A DNA stretch of 64,000 nt from Cricetomys ansorgei (taxonomy: Eukaryota; Chordata; Mammalia; Rodentia; Nesomyidae). Below the pieces are notes generated by a model that had not been told where the DNA came from, did no database searches, and was given only the letters and a program-made list of their open reading frames with translations. The stretch is taken from positions 1,302,001 through 1,366,000 of the forward strand of contig JAMJFZ010002500.1 in the NCBI GenBank assembly GCA_026225945.1, in the 5' to 3' direction. Positions 1-11,935 of the stretch are shown here, piece after piece (the stretch's first letter is position 1; each line of letters begins with the position of its first letter). The position numbers were made by a program, and so were the translations under genes.

Positions 1-489
1 TTGACTAGACTGTCACTGATCTTTACACCATTCCTATGTTCATTTATGGCTTCCTTTTTTATCCTTGGTGGAGTCAGGCCTGGGGACAGAAATGAGTAAT
101 ATGTGGTCACTGCCTTCAGGAGCTCAAAGTCTGGTGGGAGAGACAGAAAGCAAATAGGCTGTTGGCACACAGTGACAACTCCTGGGCCAGAGGCGTGCCC
201 AGGAAGGTGGTGGCAGCTATGCCTGCTTGTACTGGGACAGGGTAGGCATGCCAGGGAAGAGAAGTCTTAAAGGGCATGTAGGAGTAGGCCAAGGAGAAGT
301 CAAGGAAGGACAAAAGTTCCACTGCCATAAAAGCAGAGTGCTTGGGGCTGCAGTTGGTGTTGCACTCAGGGGCAGCAGGTTAGCATTTGTCAACTGGACA
401 CAAACTAGGGACCACTAAAAAGGGGGACTTCAAATGAGGGATTACATTCATCAGGTAGGAGTGTGAAGAATTTTCTTAATTGCTTGGCA
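1..489. other. Unassigned intergenic sequence
   Basis: I see no gene, RNA or repeat I can name here. Overlapping short open frames on both strands have no resemblance to known families. Confidence 0.5.
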
Positions 490-770
490 ATGTGTGAGGG
501 CCCAGGCCACCATGGATGGTGCCACACCTAGACAGGTGCTCCTGGGCTGAATGAGAAAGTAGGCAGCAAAAGTCATGGGAAACAAGCCAGCAAGCAGCAT
601 TCCTTCATGCCTCTGCTTCAGTTCCTGCCTCCAGGTTCCTGTTCTGAATTCTTACTTGTTTTCCCTCAATGACGGACCATAACCTGTAAGCCAAATAAAT
701 CATCTCCTCCCACAAGTTGCTTTTGGTCAGTGTTTGATCACAGCGACAGAGATGCAAACTAGGATATGTA
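490..770 (-). mobile_element. Rodent LTR-like repeat, 3'-truncated reverse copy
   Basis: Carries the features of a recurring family in this window (antisense: gcttcagttcctgcctccagg, agccaaataaa, gttgcttttggtcagtg). Better copies end TG...CA with 5-bp target duplications (see 34691-35090). Family name uncertain; RMER-type is likely. Confidence 0.6.
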
Positions 771-1266
771 CTAGTTGAGGACCTGAGAGAAATAAGAACA
801 GAGAGGCAAGGCTGGAGGTTACGCCAAAGAGCCAGATTTTCTCCACGGAAGGACTGGGAAGTTATCGTGAGATTTTCTCAAGGGGAGAGAGATACGCACA
901 GTTGGATTGGAGTTACACAGAGATTCCATGAGAGAGGAGAGGAGAGCTAGAATCAGGCAGATCTGCTAGAGGGTTATTACTCAGCAGGAAGTGATAAAAA
1001 CCTGATAAGACTGAGAAGAGTGCTCCTTAGGTAAACTTGTTGCACACATGTGAGTTCAGATCTCCAGTAGTCATAAAACACCTGGCTGTGATGTCTTGGA
1101 TTTGTAATCCCAGGGCTGGGCTGTAATCCCTGAGGTGGAGATAGTCAGATCCCCTGGGGCTCCCTGGACAGCTAGTCTAGATGAATTTGGACCCTTTGAG
1201 TTCAGTGTTTTAAACAGTAAGGTGGAAAGTGATGGGGGATGACACTTGTGGACCTTTGGCTTGCAC
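771..1266. other. Unassigned intergenic sequence
   Basis: No gene or confidently nameable repeat seen. A short stretch near 1070-1150 vaguely resembles a decayed B1-type SINE. Confidence 0.4.
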
Positions 1267-1790
1267 ACATGTACACACACATACGCACCTATGAACATAT
1301 ACACATCACACACACACATGCACCTATGAACATATACACATCACACACACACACACATACGCACCTATGAACATATACACATCACACACACACACACACA
1401 TACGCACCTATGAACATATACACATCACACACACACACATACGCACCTATGAACATATACACATCACACACACACACACATACGCACCTATGAACATATA
1501 CACATCACACACACACACACATACGCACCTATGAACATATACACATCACACACACACACATATGCACCTATGAACATATACACATCACACACACACACAC
1601 ATACGCACCTATGAACATATACACATCACACACACATACGCACCTATGAACATATACACATCACACACACACACATACGCACCTATGAACATATACACAT
1701 CACACACACACACATACGCACCTATGAACATATACACATCACACACACACACACATACGCACCTATGAACATATACACATCACACACACA
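1267..1790. repeat. Minisatellite, about 13 copies of a 34-46 bp unit
   Basis: The core cacctatgaacatatacac recurs at about 1286, 1321, 1361, 1407, 1444, 1486, 1526, 1565, 1606, 1640, 1680, 1719 and 1760. Cores are nearly identical and joined by CA runs of variable length, so unit length varies by 2-bp steps. Open frames across it are periodicity artefacts. Confidence 0.95.
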
Positions 1791-1956
1791 CACACACACA
1801 CATACACACACATACACACACATACACACATACACATACACATACACACATACACACACATACACACACATACACACATACACACACACATACACACACA
1901 CATACACACATACACACACATACACACACACACATACACACACACACACACACACT
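1780..1956. repeat. CA / TACACACA microsatellite
   Basis: Continuation of the minisatellite into an impure (CA)n array with regular TA interruptions. Confidence 0.95.
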
Positions 1957-3589
1957 CACTTAACATCGAAGATACTGAAGCATCTCTGCCTGCTTTGCAA
2001 CCTCTATCAAACTAGGGTCTGAGATCTATAGGCTTGGAGATCCTGGCCACACAGGAATGAGTCCAAGATCCAAGGGAGGGAAAAGACTTCCTAATTCTCC
2101 CTCACCCAGCTTTTCTAGCACCAGCGAGATGCTTTAGCTGGACATTACCCTGTTGGCTATGGTGGAAACCATTGTACACACACACATACATGGGTGCGTG
2201 CATGTGCCAGTACATGAACATGTGTGTGTGTGTGGGAGGGAGTGTAGGCGTGATGCAAAGGGTCTAGGAGGCCTAAACAAGGGATGAGAAACCAGGTAAT
2301 GAAAGGGTGGGAAAGCCAAAGAGGTTTGGGGTGAAATCATCCCAGGCCTGTGGGCAGCAGGAGTGGTTGGAGTGGTTCAGTCTGGGAGGGCCCTAGTCCG
2401 AGGCACAGAGTGAGAAGGGTAGCCTGGGCTACCCAACAAGAATCTGTACTTACGACTTTTTTATTTATTGGTACAGCGTTTCTCTATGTAGCCCTGGATG
2501 GCCTTCAACTCATGATCTTTTTGCTTGTGCCAAGTGTATTCCGCGTACCACCATGCCAAGCGTGTACTTGCTGTAATAGCAAACCTCGAAACTTTCCTGC
2601 AGACTGGCATGGTGGTACCCAGATGGGTGGGATAGGCAGCCTGGGATGGAGGATGAACCCTCTCCCGAGAAATGGAGACTCTTCCTTTCCTGGCTCTTTT
2701 ACCACTCAGTTGGGTGACCTTGGGAAGGAAACTTGACCTTTCTAGGTTTTTCTTTTGTGAAATGGCAGTGTGCCCCATGTGTGGGAAGTTAGGTGAGATC
2801 CTGCTTTAAAATGACATCCTCCAATCCTAGAAAGGCCCGTGGAGAAGAGTCAGGGAGGTAAGAGCCGCATTACCCAGCGTAGAACATGCGACATGCAGAT
2901 CCCAGGCAACGCTGATTCCAGATTTCAAGCAGCTTTGTCCAAATTCCCCTCACCTTTCTCCACGTGCCCTCACGTGACCCCAAGGTTGTTGCTCCTCTGA
3001 CTTCCTTCATCAGCAAACAGAAGCTGATGTGGCTCCCCAGCAGACACGCACGCTTTCCCCACCCCCTCCGTGCTTTGGACGTAGCGTGATGCTGTCAGAG
3101 ACACAGCAAAAGCGAAGCCATGGCACCACCTTTGCGCTGTCCCCTTTCTGTGGTTGCTCTTTAGCAGGGATGCTTTTCCCCCTCTAGGAGATTTCTACCT
3201 TGCTGGTTACATTTTTCTCCCTACTAAACTCCTTTGGTCCTTGAATATATGGCATCACTTCACAAACACTCTTCCTAGATGACAGGGAAATCTACTTGGA
3301 TTGAAAAAACACAAGCAAACAAACAAACCCGCCACACTCTCGACAGTCTGTCTTCAAAGGGAACAGTCTAGATGATCATCTGAAGTCAGTAACTTCACTG
3401 ATTTGGTAACCTTTCTGAGGACATGGAGCCATCTCAACAAAGTTAGGCCCCCTTATTTATCTAGCCGTGGGGCCGCTGGCTTCTGCTCCCTTGGGGGTTT
3501 GGAAGTTTCACAGTATCATCATCTGTAAATTGAGTGCTTTCCATGAAGAATGTTTTAAATGTAAAAGTTCCTTCTGGCTCCAAGTTATT
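1957..3589. other. Intergenic, mostly unassigned
   Basis: Apart from an antisense B1 fragment at about 2465-2575 I recognise nothing. A run of CpG-containing sequence near 3050-3120 is not dense enough to call an island. Confidence 0.45.
2465..2575 (-). mobile_element. Antisense B1 SINE fragment
   Basis: Shows tttctctatgtagccctgg followed by cttcaactcatgatc and taccaccatgcc, a decayed antisense B1. Confidence 0.65.
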
Positions 3590-4062
3590 CTCCCTCCCTC
3601 TCTCTCTCCCTCTCCCTCTCTCTCTTTCCCCCCTCCCCCTCTCCCTCTCCCTCTCTCTCTCCCCCTCCCCCCTCTCTCCCCCCTCTCTCTCCCTTTCTCT
3701 CTCTCTTCCCCTCCCCCTCTCTCTCTCCCCCCTCCCTCTCCCCCCTTCCTCTCTCCCTCTCTCTCTCCCTCTCTCTCTCCCCTTCCCCCTCTCTCTCCCC
3801 TCCCTCTCCCCCTCTCCCTCTCTCCTCCTCCCCTCTCTCTCCCCTCCCTCTCCCCCTCTCCCTCTCTCCTCCTCCCCTTCTCTCTCTCACCCCCTCCCTC
3901 TCCCCCCTCCCTCTCTCTCTCCCCCTCCCCCTCCCTCTCTCTCTCCCCTTCCCCCTCTCTCCACCCCCCTCTCCCTCTTCCTCTCTCTCTCCCCTTCCCC
4001 CTCTCTCCCCCCTCCCTCTCCCTCCCTCTCCCCCTCCCCCTCCCCCCCTCTCTCTCTCTGAC
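3590..4062. repeat. CT-rich polypyrimidine tract, about 470 bp
   Basis: Almost uninterrupted C and T on this strand, built from (CT)n, CCCT and TCTCCC blocks. Such homopurine/homopyrimidine DNA with local mirror symmetry can form triplex (H-DNA). Long open frames on both strands (Ser/Pro/Leu or Arg/Glu/Gly) are compositional. Confidence 0.97.
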
Positions 4063-6444
4063 ACAGGCAGATCCAGGCATGAAGCATGAACTGATGAGTT
4101 GTTGGCTCAGTGTTCCACTGGGTGCACCACACTGGTGTCCCTGGACCGAGGTGGTGAGTTCAGTGTTCAAATGACTGCACAGCTCTTCCTCTGCTGACTA
4201 CTACTACTTACTCTCAGTTACATGTCAGTTCTGACCCTCCAGGCCTCAGTGTTTTCTTTTCCGTTGTCAGAGCTGCCAAGGGTGTGTACGATATTCCTAC
4301 AAGGAGAGAAAAGGATACCATGTGAGATAGACTCCCAGATCTAAGTGACGTTAGCAGAAATTTAACCCCATCCCTCCCACATCCCATGGGAACCCCATGT
4401 TGCCTGTGGATTCTTACTCTAGTCTATCCCGCCAGTCAACCACATTTTCTGCTTTAACTCTGATCAATTCTTTTCTAAATTAACAAATAAGGTAAAGACT
4501 TAACTTACTGTATTTGCAAAGACCTAATTTCCGGATTAGGCCCATTCTGAGGTTCCTTGTTGCTTGAGCTTCATAGGATCCTGTTTGGCGTGGGATACTT
4601 CCCCAGTGCAGTACATGTGTCTCTTATGTATTTGATCTCAGGCTGAGTCGATGGGCGCTTACATATTTTATATAGATAAATGACTGACATAAATATTTTT
4701 GGAAAACTAAACATCGAGATTGATAGATTTTATCAAATTTTATCTCTTGTTAAAATTCATGGGCCGTGAATCTGGCCAAACGTCAACCCATTTGATTGAA
4801 TACTATTAAACAGATACGCATGGTATAAATCCAGGACAGGCTTCACCCACATTCTGAATCTAAGGATCAGTCGCCCATTAGTCACTAGTTGCTGCTTATT
4901 TCGCCTTTGTCTCTTGGCCTTTTTGAAATACATACTTTTGACATTAATCATTTATAAACTTGCCTTTTCTCTTAAGTCTGTCAGTGAGAACTGGGGACAA
5001 AATGCATTTGAATAGTAAAATTTTGCAACAAAAAGAATCTTTTTTTTTGTTCTCACATCTTCATTGCTTAAAAACACAATTTGTCATGAAATTAATATAA
5101 ACTCATTTTAGAAGACGTGGGAAAGGCGTATTAGCGCACAGTGAAAAGACGATGTTACCGAAGTCCCAACAACAAGAATAAACTGCTGTTAGTGCTTTGG
5201 AGAATGCTCTTCCAGCCTCTTTTCTTCTCTTCATCACACGCACATACAAATATGAAGCGCAAAGAGAAGGACCTGTATTTGCACATGTACGCTCTCTACA
5301 CTGAAGTTGCATCTGCCTTTTAAAAATAGAATCATCTCAAGGAAGGCTTTTGTTTTTAAATTTAGAGACATTCCTAATGGCCCTCATGAGGCTGAGTGGT
5401 GGACACGTCTCACTCCTATACCAGGACATGGAAAGGAGAGGAGAAACTGAAAAGCTTTATAATTATCTTCACAAGGCAAGAGGAATGTGGAGCCATATGC
5501 TGGCAGCTCAAGAGATTGTGTGTATTAGTTTCTTGTATTAGCTTCACAGTAACCAAAATGTCTACCAGAAACAGCTCCACGAGGATTTTCTGCTCATGGT
5601 TTTGGAGTGTTGCGCTTCAGCATGACAAGGTCAGCGGGGGAATATGTGACCGTGTCAGTGGCTAGTCATATACAGATGAGGAAACAGCAGAGGCGGAGCT
5701 AGGAGGAGACAGGGTCTTCAAAAGCCCACCCCAAGTTGCCTCCTTTCACCAGCTAGACCTCATCTCCTAAGTCAGCACCACTAGCCAGGGAACAAGTGAG
5801 AAGACATGGTTCTGTGGGAGGCATCTCACATTCAAACCCCAGCCCTGAGGAAGACGAGGGCCAGGAGACAAAGAGGTGACATATGCGGAGGAGAAGCTCC
5901 CAGCAGGCCAGGAATCCAAAATAGGGTGGCGTGTCTGGAGAAGCGGGACCAGCAGGAGCCTCCTGGGGCTGGAATGTCAGTGTGGAGAAGCTTGACCAGC
6001 AGGAGCCTCCTGGGGCTGGAATGGCGTGTAAAGCGAGGTGTTTCCTGCTGTGTACTGTGACTACACTCACCTCTCTGCCCGTTTGCCGGTGACAGCATCC
6101 CTGGGTCAGCATTGCTCGCCATAAAGTGCCATGGAGAGGAATGAATGAGTAGAGGCTGTGAGCAGGTGTCAGGAAGGCCCAGAACATTCTGTAGACACGT
6201 GACTTCATGGTCATTTTTTTTCCATTAAGCAAAAACCAAACCAAACCAAACCAAACAAACAAACAACAAAACCAACCAGTTTATCTTCGTATCTCAATAG
6301 GGTCTTGCACGTCGCCTTGACGTTCAGCCTCACGTACCCAGCACTCTTTGGGATAGTGGGACTGTCAGGGACACAGGTGAAAGGACTGAAAGATTCAAGG
6401 CAGAGTTGGGAAGACAGCTCAGTTGGCGGCAAGCACAGGACGTG
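4063..6444. other. Intergenic, unassigned
   Basis: No gene or nameable repeat apart from the 47-bp duplication at 5937-6029. The open frame at 5753-6262 on the minus strand has no family resemblance and is partly made by that duplication. Confidence 0.5.
5937..6029. repeat. Tandem duplication, about 47 bp, two copies
   Basis: Copies at 5937-5983 and 5984-6029 share accagcaggagcctcctggg and ggctggaatg, with a few differences (aagcggg versus aagcttg). Confidence 0.9.
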
Positions 6445-6646
6445 AGTTCAACCTCCCCAATTTTTATTTGTTGGTTATTAGTATAGTCCGCGTGTAAGAT
6501 GTGTGAGTGCAGGCTCATTTGTGTCGAGGCTTCTGTCTTGAGGTCAGTTGGTTCTCTCCTCCTTTATGTGGGTTCTGGGATCAAACTCAGATCTCAAGGC
6601 TTCTATGGCAAGTGCTCTTACAGATGAAGCCATCCTTGCTGGTCCT
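6445..6646 (-). mobile_element. Antisense tRNA-derived SINE (B3/B4 type)
   Basis: Reads gtgggttctgggatcaaac, ggcaagtgctcttac and gatgaagccatcc, the antisense 5' end of B2/B3-class SINEs. Confidence 0.65.
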
Positions 6647-6712
6647 TTAATTACTTTTTATTTTTGAGATACACTCTAGAGATTTATTTTTTTCCTTTTA
6701 TTAAAAATACAT

Positions 6713-6950
6713 GGCCAGGCAGGGGTGGCACACCCCTTTAATCCCAGCACTTGAGAGGCAGAGGCAGGTGGATTTTTGAGAGTTCAAGGCCAGCCTGGTC
6801 TACAGAGTGAGTTCCAGGACAGCCAAAGTTGCATCAGAGAAACCCTGCATTGAAAAAAGCAAAAAGCAAAAAACAAAACAAAACACCCCCCCCAAAAAAA
6901 ACCCAAAACAGAAAAAAACAAAACAAAACAAAAAAGAAGAAAAAGAGAAA
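6713..6950 (+). mobile_element. B1 SINE with long A-rich tail
   Basis: Contains tttaatcccagcacttgag, caaggccagcctggtctac and agagtgagttccaggac, followed by about 100 bp of A-rich, CAAAA-type tail. Confidence 0.95.
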
Positions 6951-6954
6951 ATAG

Positions 6955-9450
6955 ATTTTTTTCTCACATAATGTCATGATTATGTTTTCTCCTGACTCTA
7001 CTCCTCCTGGTTTTCCCCACCTCCCCTCCCATCTAGTTCTACCTCTTTCTGTCTCTCATTTGAAAACAAACAGACTTTTTAAGGAATAATAATAAAATGA
7101 AATATAATGAGATAAACAAAAACTAACACATTGGAATAGGACAAAGAAACAGAGGGAAAAGAGCCCAAGAAAAGGCACGAGATACAGATACAGATGCAGA
7201 GACCCGATTGTTCACAGGCTCAGTAATTCCGTAAAAACACTAAAATGAAAGGCATGATATATACTATCAGACCTGCAGGGTAAATAGAGAGAAAAATATA
7301 TAAATAACGTAAAATATAAATGAAAATGAAAAATAAGATTAAAAAGGAAAGAAAGCCTTGACATGCCATTATGAGACAAGAAACTTCCCAAGATGCCACT
7401 GAGTTAGTTTCCTGTTGGCACTTACCGCTGGGCATGCCGTTACCTTTAGGAGCAGTTTGTTTCCCCAGGGAGACTCCCTAGGAGAAAACTGAATTTTCAT
7501 CTGTTTATCAATAAGGTAAACAAGGTAAGGATAAATAAGGTAAAGAGATAGCTTCTGTGTTAGGGATGGGTGTGGATGTCCACTTCTTCCAGCTCTACGA
7601 CCCCATCTGGTGCAGGCCCACACAGGCCCTGTGCATGCTGCCACAGTCTCTGTGAGTTCATATGTGCATCCTTCAGGTTAATTTAGAGGGCTGTAGTTGA
7701 ACGTTGCTGCACGGTTCAGCACAGAAGACAAGGAGGCATAATCATATGTGGAAGCCCTGCCAGACCTCAGCAGAGGAATCCACCTCGATGCCAAGTGCCA
7801 ACCTGGACAGTGGAACCCTGAGCATCTGAGCTCAGGTGTTTTTATTAGTGCAGAACTCCTCAGCTGCAGATCATAAGCAATCAAACATCCCCGAAGAAAT
7901 CCCACACCTGCAGACAATGCAAAATGCCAAAGCCTAGGCTGCTTTGTTCTCAACAGTGCACAAAAACAATTATTTTAAACACAACTAAAAATAAAGGTTC
8001 ACAACAGAGGGTCTTGTTACCTTGGTGTCCTCCTTCCATATCCCCCAACCCTCTCTTAAAGTCTTTCTGCTTCCTCTTCTGCAGGGCTCCCTGAGCCTTA
8101 AGGGGAGGGATTTGAAGTACAGCAGAATTAGGAGTCATTTTATTGCTATGTTCTTTTAGTAGAATGGGAATATTTGATTTTGCCCTAGGTACCTGGGTTA
8201 TTTCGTCTCAGGTTCTTGGCCACCCAGGCAGTGTTTGCGTATGGGTTTCATCTCGTGGAGTGGGCCTTAAGTCAAATCAGTTACTGGTTGGTTACTCCCA
8301 CAAGCTTTGTGCTACCATTGCCCTACCATTTCTTGCAGGCAGAACAACATTGTAAATCTAAAGGCTTGTGGCTGGGGCCTGTCAATCTTACTAAATTTTC
8401 TTAGTGAGCCAACACTTTGTATCATTGATTCTTTGCGTTTTTGTTGTTGCTGTTTTGCTTCCATTTTATTGATTTCGGCTCCGAGATTATTTCTTGCCAT
8501 CTACTCCCTTTGGGTGTGATTTCTTCTTTTTGTTCTAGAGCTTTCAGGTGTGCTGTTAAGTTACTAGCATGAGATCTCTTCTTTTTCTTTTTTTTTTTTT
8601 TTTTTATGTAGACACTTAGTGTTATGAACTTGCCTCTTAGAGCTACCTTCTTTGTGTCCCATAAGTTTGGGTGTGGTGTGCATCCATTTTCACCCAATTC
8701 TAGGCAATCTGATTTCTTTCTTAACTGCTGTCTTGACCCGCTTTCCGTTTAGTAGGGAGTGGTTCAGTTTCCATGAGTTTGTAAGCTTTCTGTTCTGTGG
8801 TTTCTGTTGTCGATATCCAGCTTTAGTCAGACAGGATACAGGATTTTATTCAATTTTCTTGTATCTGTTGAGACTTTATATGTGAGCATGTGGCCAGTTT
8901 TGGATTAGGTTCCCTGAGGTGCTGAGAAGAAGGTATATTCTTTTGTGTTTGACTGAAGTGTTCTGTAAATATCTATTAAAGCCATTTGGTTTATAACATC
9001 AGTTAGCTCCAGCATTTCTCTGGTTAGTTTTTGTCTGGATGACCTGTCCATTGGTGGGAGTTGGGTATCGAAGTCTCCCACTATCCGTGTATGAGGGCCA
9101 GTATGTGATTTAAGCTATAGTAGTTCTTTTTTACAAACTTGGGTGCCATTGTGCATAGATATTAAAAATTGCAATGTTCCTCTTGGTGAATTTTTTTCTT
9201 TGATGAGTATGTAACGTGTTTCCTTTTCTCTAGTTTTGGTTTGAAATCTATTTTGTCAGATATTAAAATGGCTGCCTCATCTTGCTTCTTAGGTCCATTT
9301 GCCTGGAATATCTTTTTCTACCCTTTTACCCTGAGATGATGTCCACCCTTGCTGTAAAGGTGTGTTTCCTGGATGCAGCAGAAGGAATAATCCTGTTTTC
9401 ACATCCATTCTGTTAGTCTGTGTCTTGTTACTGGGACAATTGGTGTTGGG
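6955..9450 (-). mobile_element. Antisense rodent L1, 3' UTR plus ORF2 N-terminal part, internally deleted
   Basis: Read on the minus strand, 9450 to about 8420 encodes the ORF2 endonuclease and following linker: RHRLTEWM, CCIQETHL, ILISDKI.F-type blocks and FNIYAPN-like sequence near 9150, all with stops and frameshifts. Positions 6955-8400, apart from the LTR-like insertion at 7692-8006, match the rodent L1 3' UTR type (for example gacccatctggtgcaggcc-like sequence near 7600 and ccctgagccttaaggggagg near 8085). Most of the reverse transcriptase region between them is missing, so this is an internally deleted copy or two adjoining pieces. Confidence 0.8.
7692..8006. mobile_element. Solo LTR-like insertion inside the L1 3' UTR
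   Basis: A 315-bp block beginning TGTAGTTGAA and ending TTCACAACA interrupts the L1 3' UTR. Flanks are GAGGGC at 7686-7691 and GAGGGT at 8007-8012, a 6-bp target duplication with one mismatch, which fits an ERVK-type LTR. Family and orientation are not certain; a minus-strand AATAAA-like signal lies in its middle. Confidence 0.6.
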
Positions 9451-9454
9451 AGAG

Positions 9455-9920
9455 CATGAGGGGGTCCAAGGGTGGAAGGAAAGCAGGGCATTCCACCAGG
9501 ATCTTTGTCCTTTGGGAATGGGGGCAGAGAGGGAGGAGAGACCACAACAGGTAGTCTGCCATAGAGCTGGGGATGAGACTTGGAGAGTTGGCTATGGAGG
9601 AAAATGAGGAGAGTGAAGATCTGAAGCTTGCCTACCTGCTTAGCTTGCCCACTTGCTCTCTGACAGGCTTGGCTCTGTGGGTTCCTGGGGCCTGCTGGAG
9701 TTGGGGCCTGGGGAAACAGGATGAGTGGGGAGGCTGTTGAGGAGAAGGTCTGAATGGTCTGATGGAGGTGGGGACATAGAGGAGGGGGGATGCCACAGCA
9801 GATGATCTGCTAGAGTTGAGGATGAGACAGGGGGTTTGGATTTGGAGGAGAGGAGGATGCGGTGAAGATCTGCAGTTAGCCTACCTGCTTCCCTGACTGG
9901 AGTGAGGTTCAATACTTTTT
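9455..9920. repeat. Purine-rich block with two diverged repeats, L1-adjacent
   Basis: Two related segments, about 9540-9690 and 9790-9915, share gatgagac, gtgaagatctg and gcctacctgctt. The block abuts the L1 ORF2 end. I suspect it belongs to a rodent L1 upstream or rearranged region but cannot prove it. Confidence 0.4.
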
Positions 9921-10170
9921 TTCCTGGGATTTTGCTTGTGTTTGTATTAGGCACACACACTAATGAGCTTGTGTTTGTTTTCCTTTTGTTAGCCTTTCTT
10001 ACTTAAATCCCTGTTGTATTGTATTTTTATCTGTTATTGGAAGTGAACTTAATCTTAAGCGATGGGATTTCTGTTAGGTTCTGTGATTTATCTGCGTGCT
10101 TGTGTAACGAGACGATGGAATTTGATTTTAACATTGAGGCACATTTTAATACGTGACAATGTAGATCTCT
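9921..10170. other. Unassigned sequence next to L1 remains
   Basis: AT-rich, no recognised feature; possibly more L1 sequence. Confidence 0.35.
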
Positions 10171-10480
10171 GTGTTGGTTTCTTTTCTCATTTCTATGGCA
10201 AAATGCCAGGCAAGAGCGACTTCAGGAGGAGAGGGTTTTTTTGACTCACTGTTTGCGGGGATACAGTCCACCATGGAGAGAAAGCCATGGTGGCTCTATG
10301 GTAGCAGGAGAGTCAACCTAGGGTCTCCCACAAATCCTGGAAAAGGAAGCAGGAAGAATATAGGAAAAAGGTCCAGGTTATAAAACCTCAAGGCCTGGCC
10401 CAGTAGCCCACACCCTCCAGAAGGCTCTACCTCTCACAATTTCCACAAAACAGGGCTGCAAGCTGTGGACCAAGTTCAGA
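10171..10480 (+). mobile_element. Rodent LTR-like repeat (recurring family)
   Basis: Shows ttcttttctcatttctatgg, aaaatgccaggcaagagcg, gagagggtttttttgactcac and acagtccaccatgg, the 5' half of the family described at 34691-35090 or a close relative. Confidence 0.6.
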
Positions 10481-10599
10481 CACCTGAGTCTAGGTGACTA
10501 GTCTAGTCTAGTCTTGTTATCTTGTTATGTTTAGTCACGTCTGAACACAATACTGCTCTTCTTTTTCACTATTTTCTTGATTCTTATCTGTCGTTCTTG

Positions 10600-10905
10600 G
10601 TAGACTTCATGTTAGTTATGCTCGTTTGCAAAAAAGTCCATTTGAGATTTTCATTAAAATTACATCAACTTTATGAGAGAATATAAACACGTTGACCGTT
10701 CCTCCCCCTCTTCCCTTCCCTCTCTTCCCCGCTCCTCCTGTTCTTCACAAGTTGAGCTTTCTATCCACGAATATGGTATGTCTCTTAGAGCTTTTTGTAT
10801 TCCTCATTTTTTCTATCAACTTTATACACTTTTGTAATGCTAAATATTAGGCATTTTGCTTTGTATTATGTATATTACTGTAGAGGAAATATTAGAATCT
10901 ATGAT
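10600..10905 (-). mobile_element. Ancient L1 ORF2 3' part, antisense
   Basis: aaaaaagtccatttgagatt with atcaactttatg, and later tatccacgaatatggtatgt, follow the antisense pattern of old mammalian L1 ORF2. Confidence 0.65.
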
Positions 10906-11764
10906 GAGTTTCAATAAAGAGCAAGGACAACCTCTGGAGACGCAATACCTGGACGGCATAGGCAGAGGTCTCGCCTCACATTGTTCCTTCTGCTTTTGCC
11001 TCTGGGTCCTTTATTCATTCAAAACTCCCTCTTATTCATACAAAGACCTTATTTACAGAAAGGAATAGAGCCTAACACCCAGCAGGGCTTGCCAGGGGAT
11101 ATATTGCCTATCCATGTGGGTGTCCAAGCTGAGGAAACCAGAGTCTTCCCTGGTTCCCGGCTACAGAACTTGCAAAGGCCACAAGGATCTTTCATTTGCA
11201 CTAAGATAAACAAATGGCCTTTCTATGTGAAGATTTTAGGGGGTACAACCATTGTTTTTAGTGCAGGGGTGTGAACAGGTGAACAGGAAGCAAGTCTTAT
11301 AGAGTGAAGCAAGCTACAAAGCATTAGGAAGCGCCCTGCCCCACACAGCGCAGAAAGCAGGTCTACCCGAGTATCATTCCAGAAAGACAGAGTATGTAAC
11401 TATGCAATATCTAACTCAAATATCACACTACATATTACAAATGGGAATTTATCCTGCAAATTATTGCTATAAAGATACTTTTTTGGACAAGTTTGCGTGT
11501 TGTAGAGACCATCTAAGACAGACAGACAAACCAAAATTAAGCAACTACAGATTTCCAGGGAAATGTCCTAACTCTAGAGGCCCTGACCCCATGTCTTAAA
11601 ACAAATGCATGGACAGACCTTTTCGGTCAAATATGGTGCTGTCTTGTATTTGGCCTGCCAAGCCCGGAAGAGGACTGCGTGACCGTAGGAAAGTGAAAGC
11701 GAGGACTGTGTTACAAATGTCTGCGGACCAAGAGTGGGGATGTAAGAGGAATGTAATGGGGCCA
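10906..11764. other. Unassigned; possible old LTR
   Basis: No gene recognised. The segment about 10930-11560 looks moderately structured, but I cannot match it to a named family. Confidence 0.35.
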
Positions 11765-11935
11765 GTGAGAGGGCTAGGTGGGTGAAGGGGCTTGCTGCCA
11801 AGCTTGGCGAGTTGAATTTGATCTCTAGGACCTACATGACAGAAGGAGAGAACCAATTTCTGTGAGCTGTCCTCTAGCTTCCGCATGTGCCCTGTGGTGT
11901 GTGCATTCAAAAACAAACAAACAAACAAAGAAGAA
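11765..11935 (+). mobile_element. B3/B4-type SINE
   Basis: aggggcttgctgccaagc, ttgatctctaggacctacat and gagctgtcctctagcttccg form a tRNA-derived SINE, ending in an (AAAC)n tail at about 11911-11930. Confidence 0.75.

Noticed and set aside
1267..1790. CRISPR-like array (regular repeats with variable spacers)
   Set aside because: The spacers are CA runs of varied length, not unique sequence, and the setting is a rodent genome.
3467..4174. Ser/Pro/Leu-rich and Arg/Glu/Gly-rich open frames of 160-235 codons
   Set aside because: They come from the polypyrimidine tract; no stop codons can form there.
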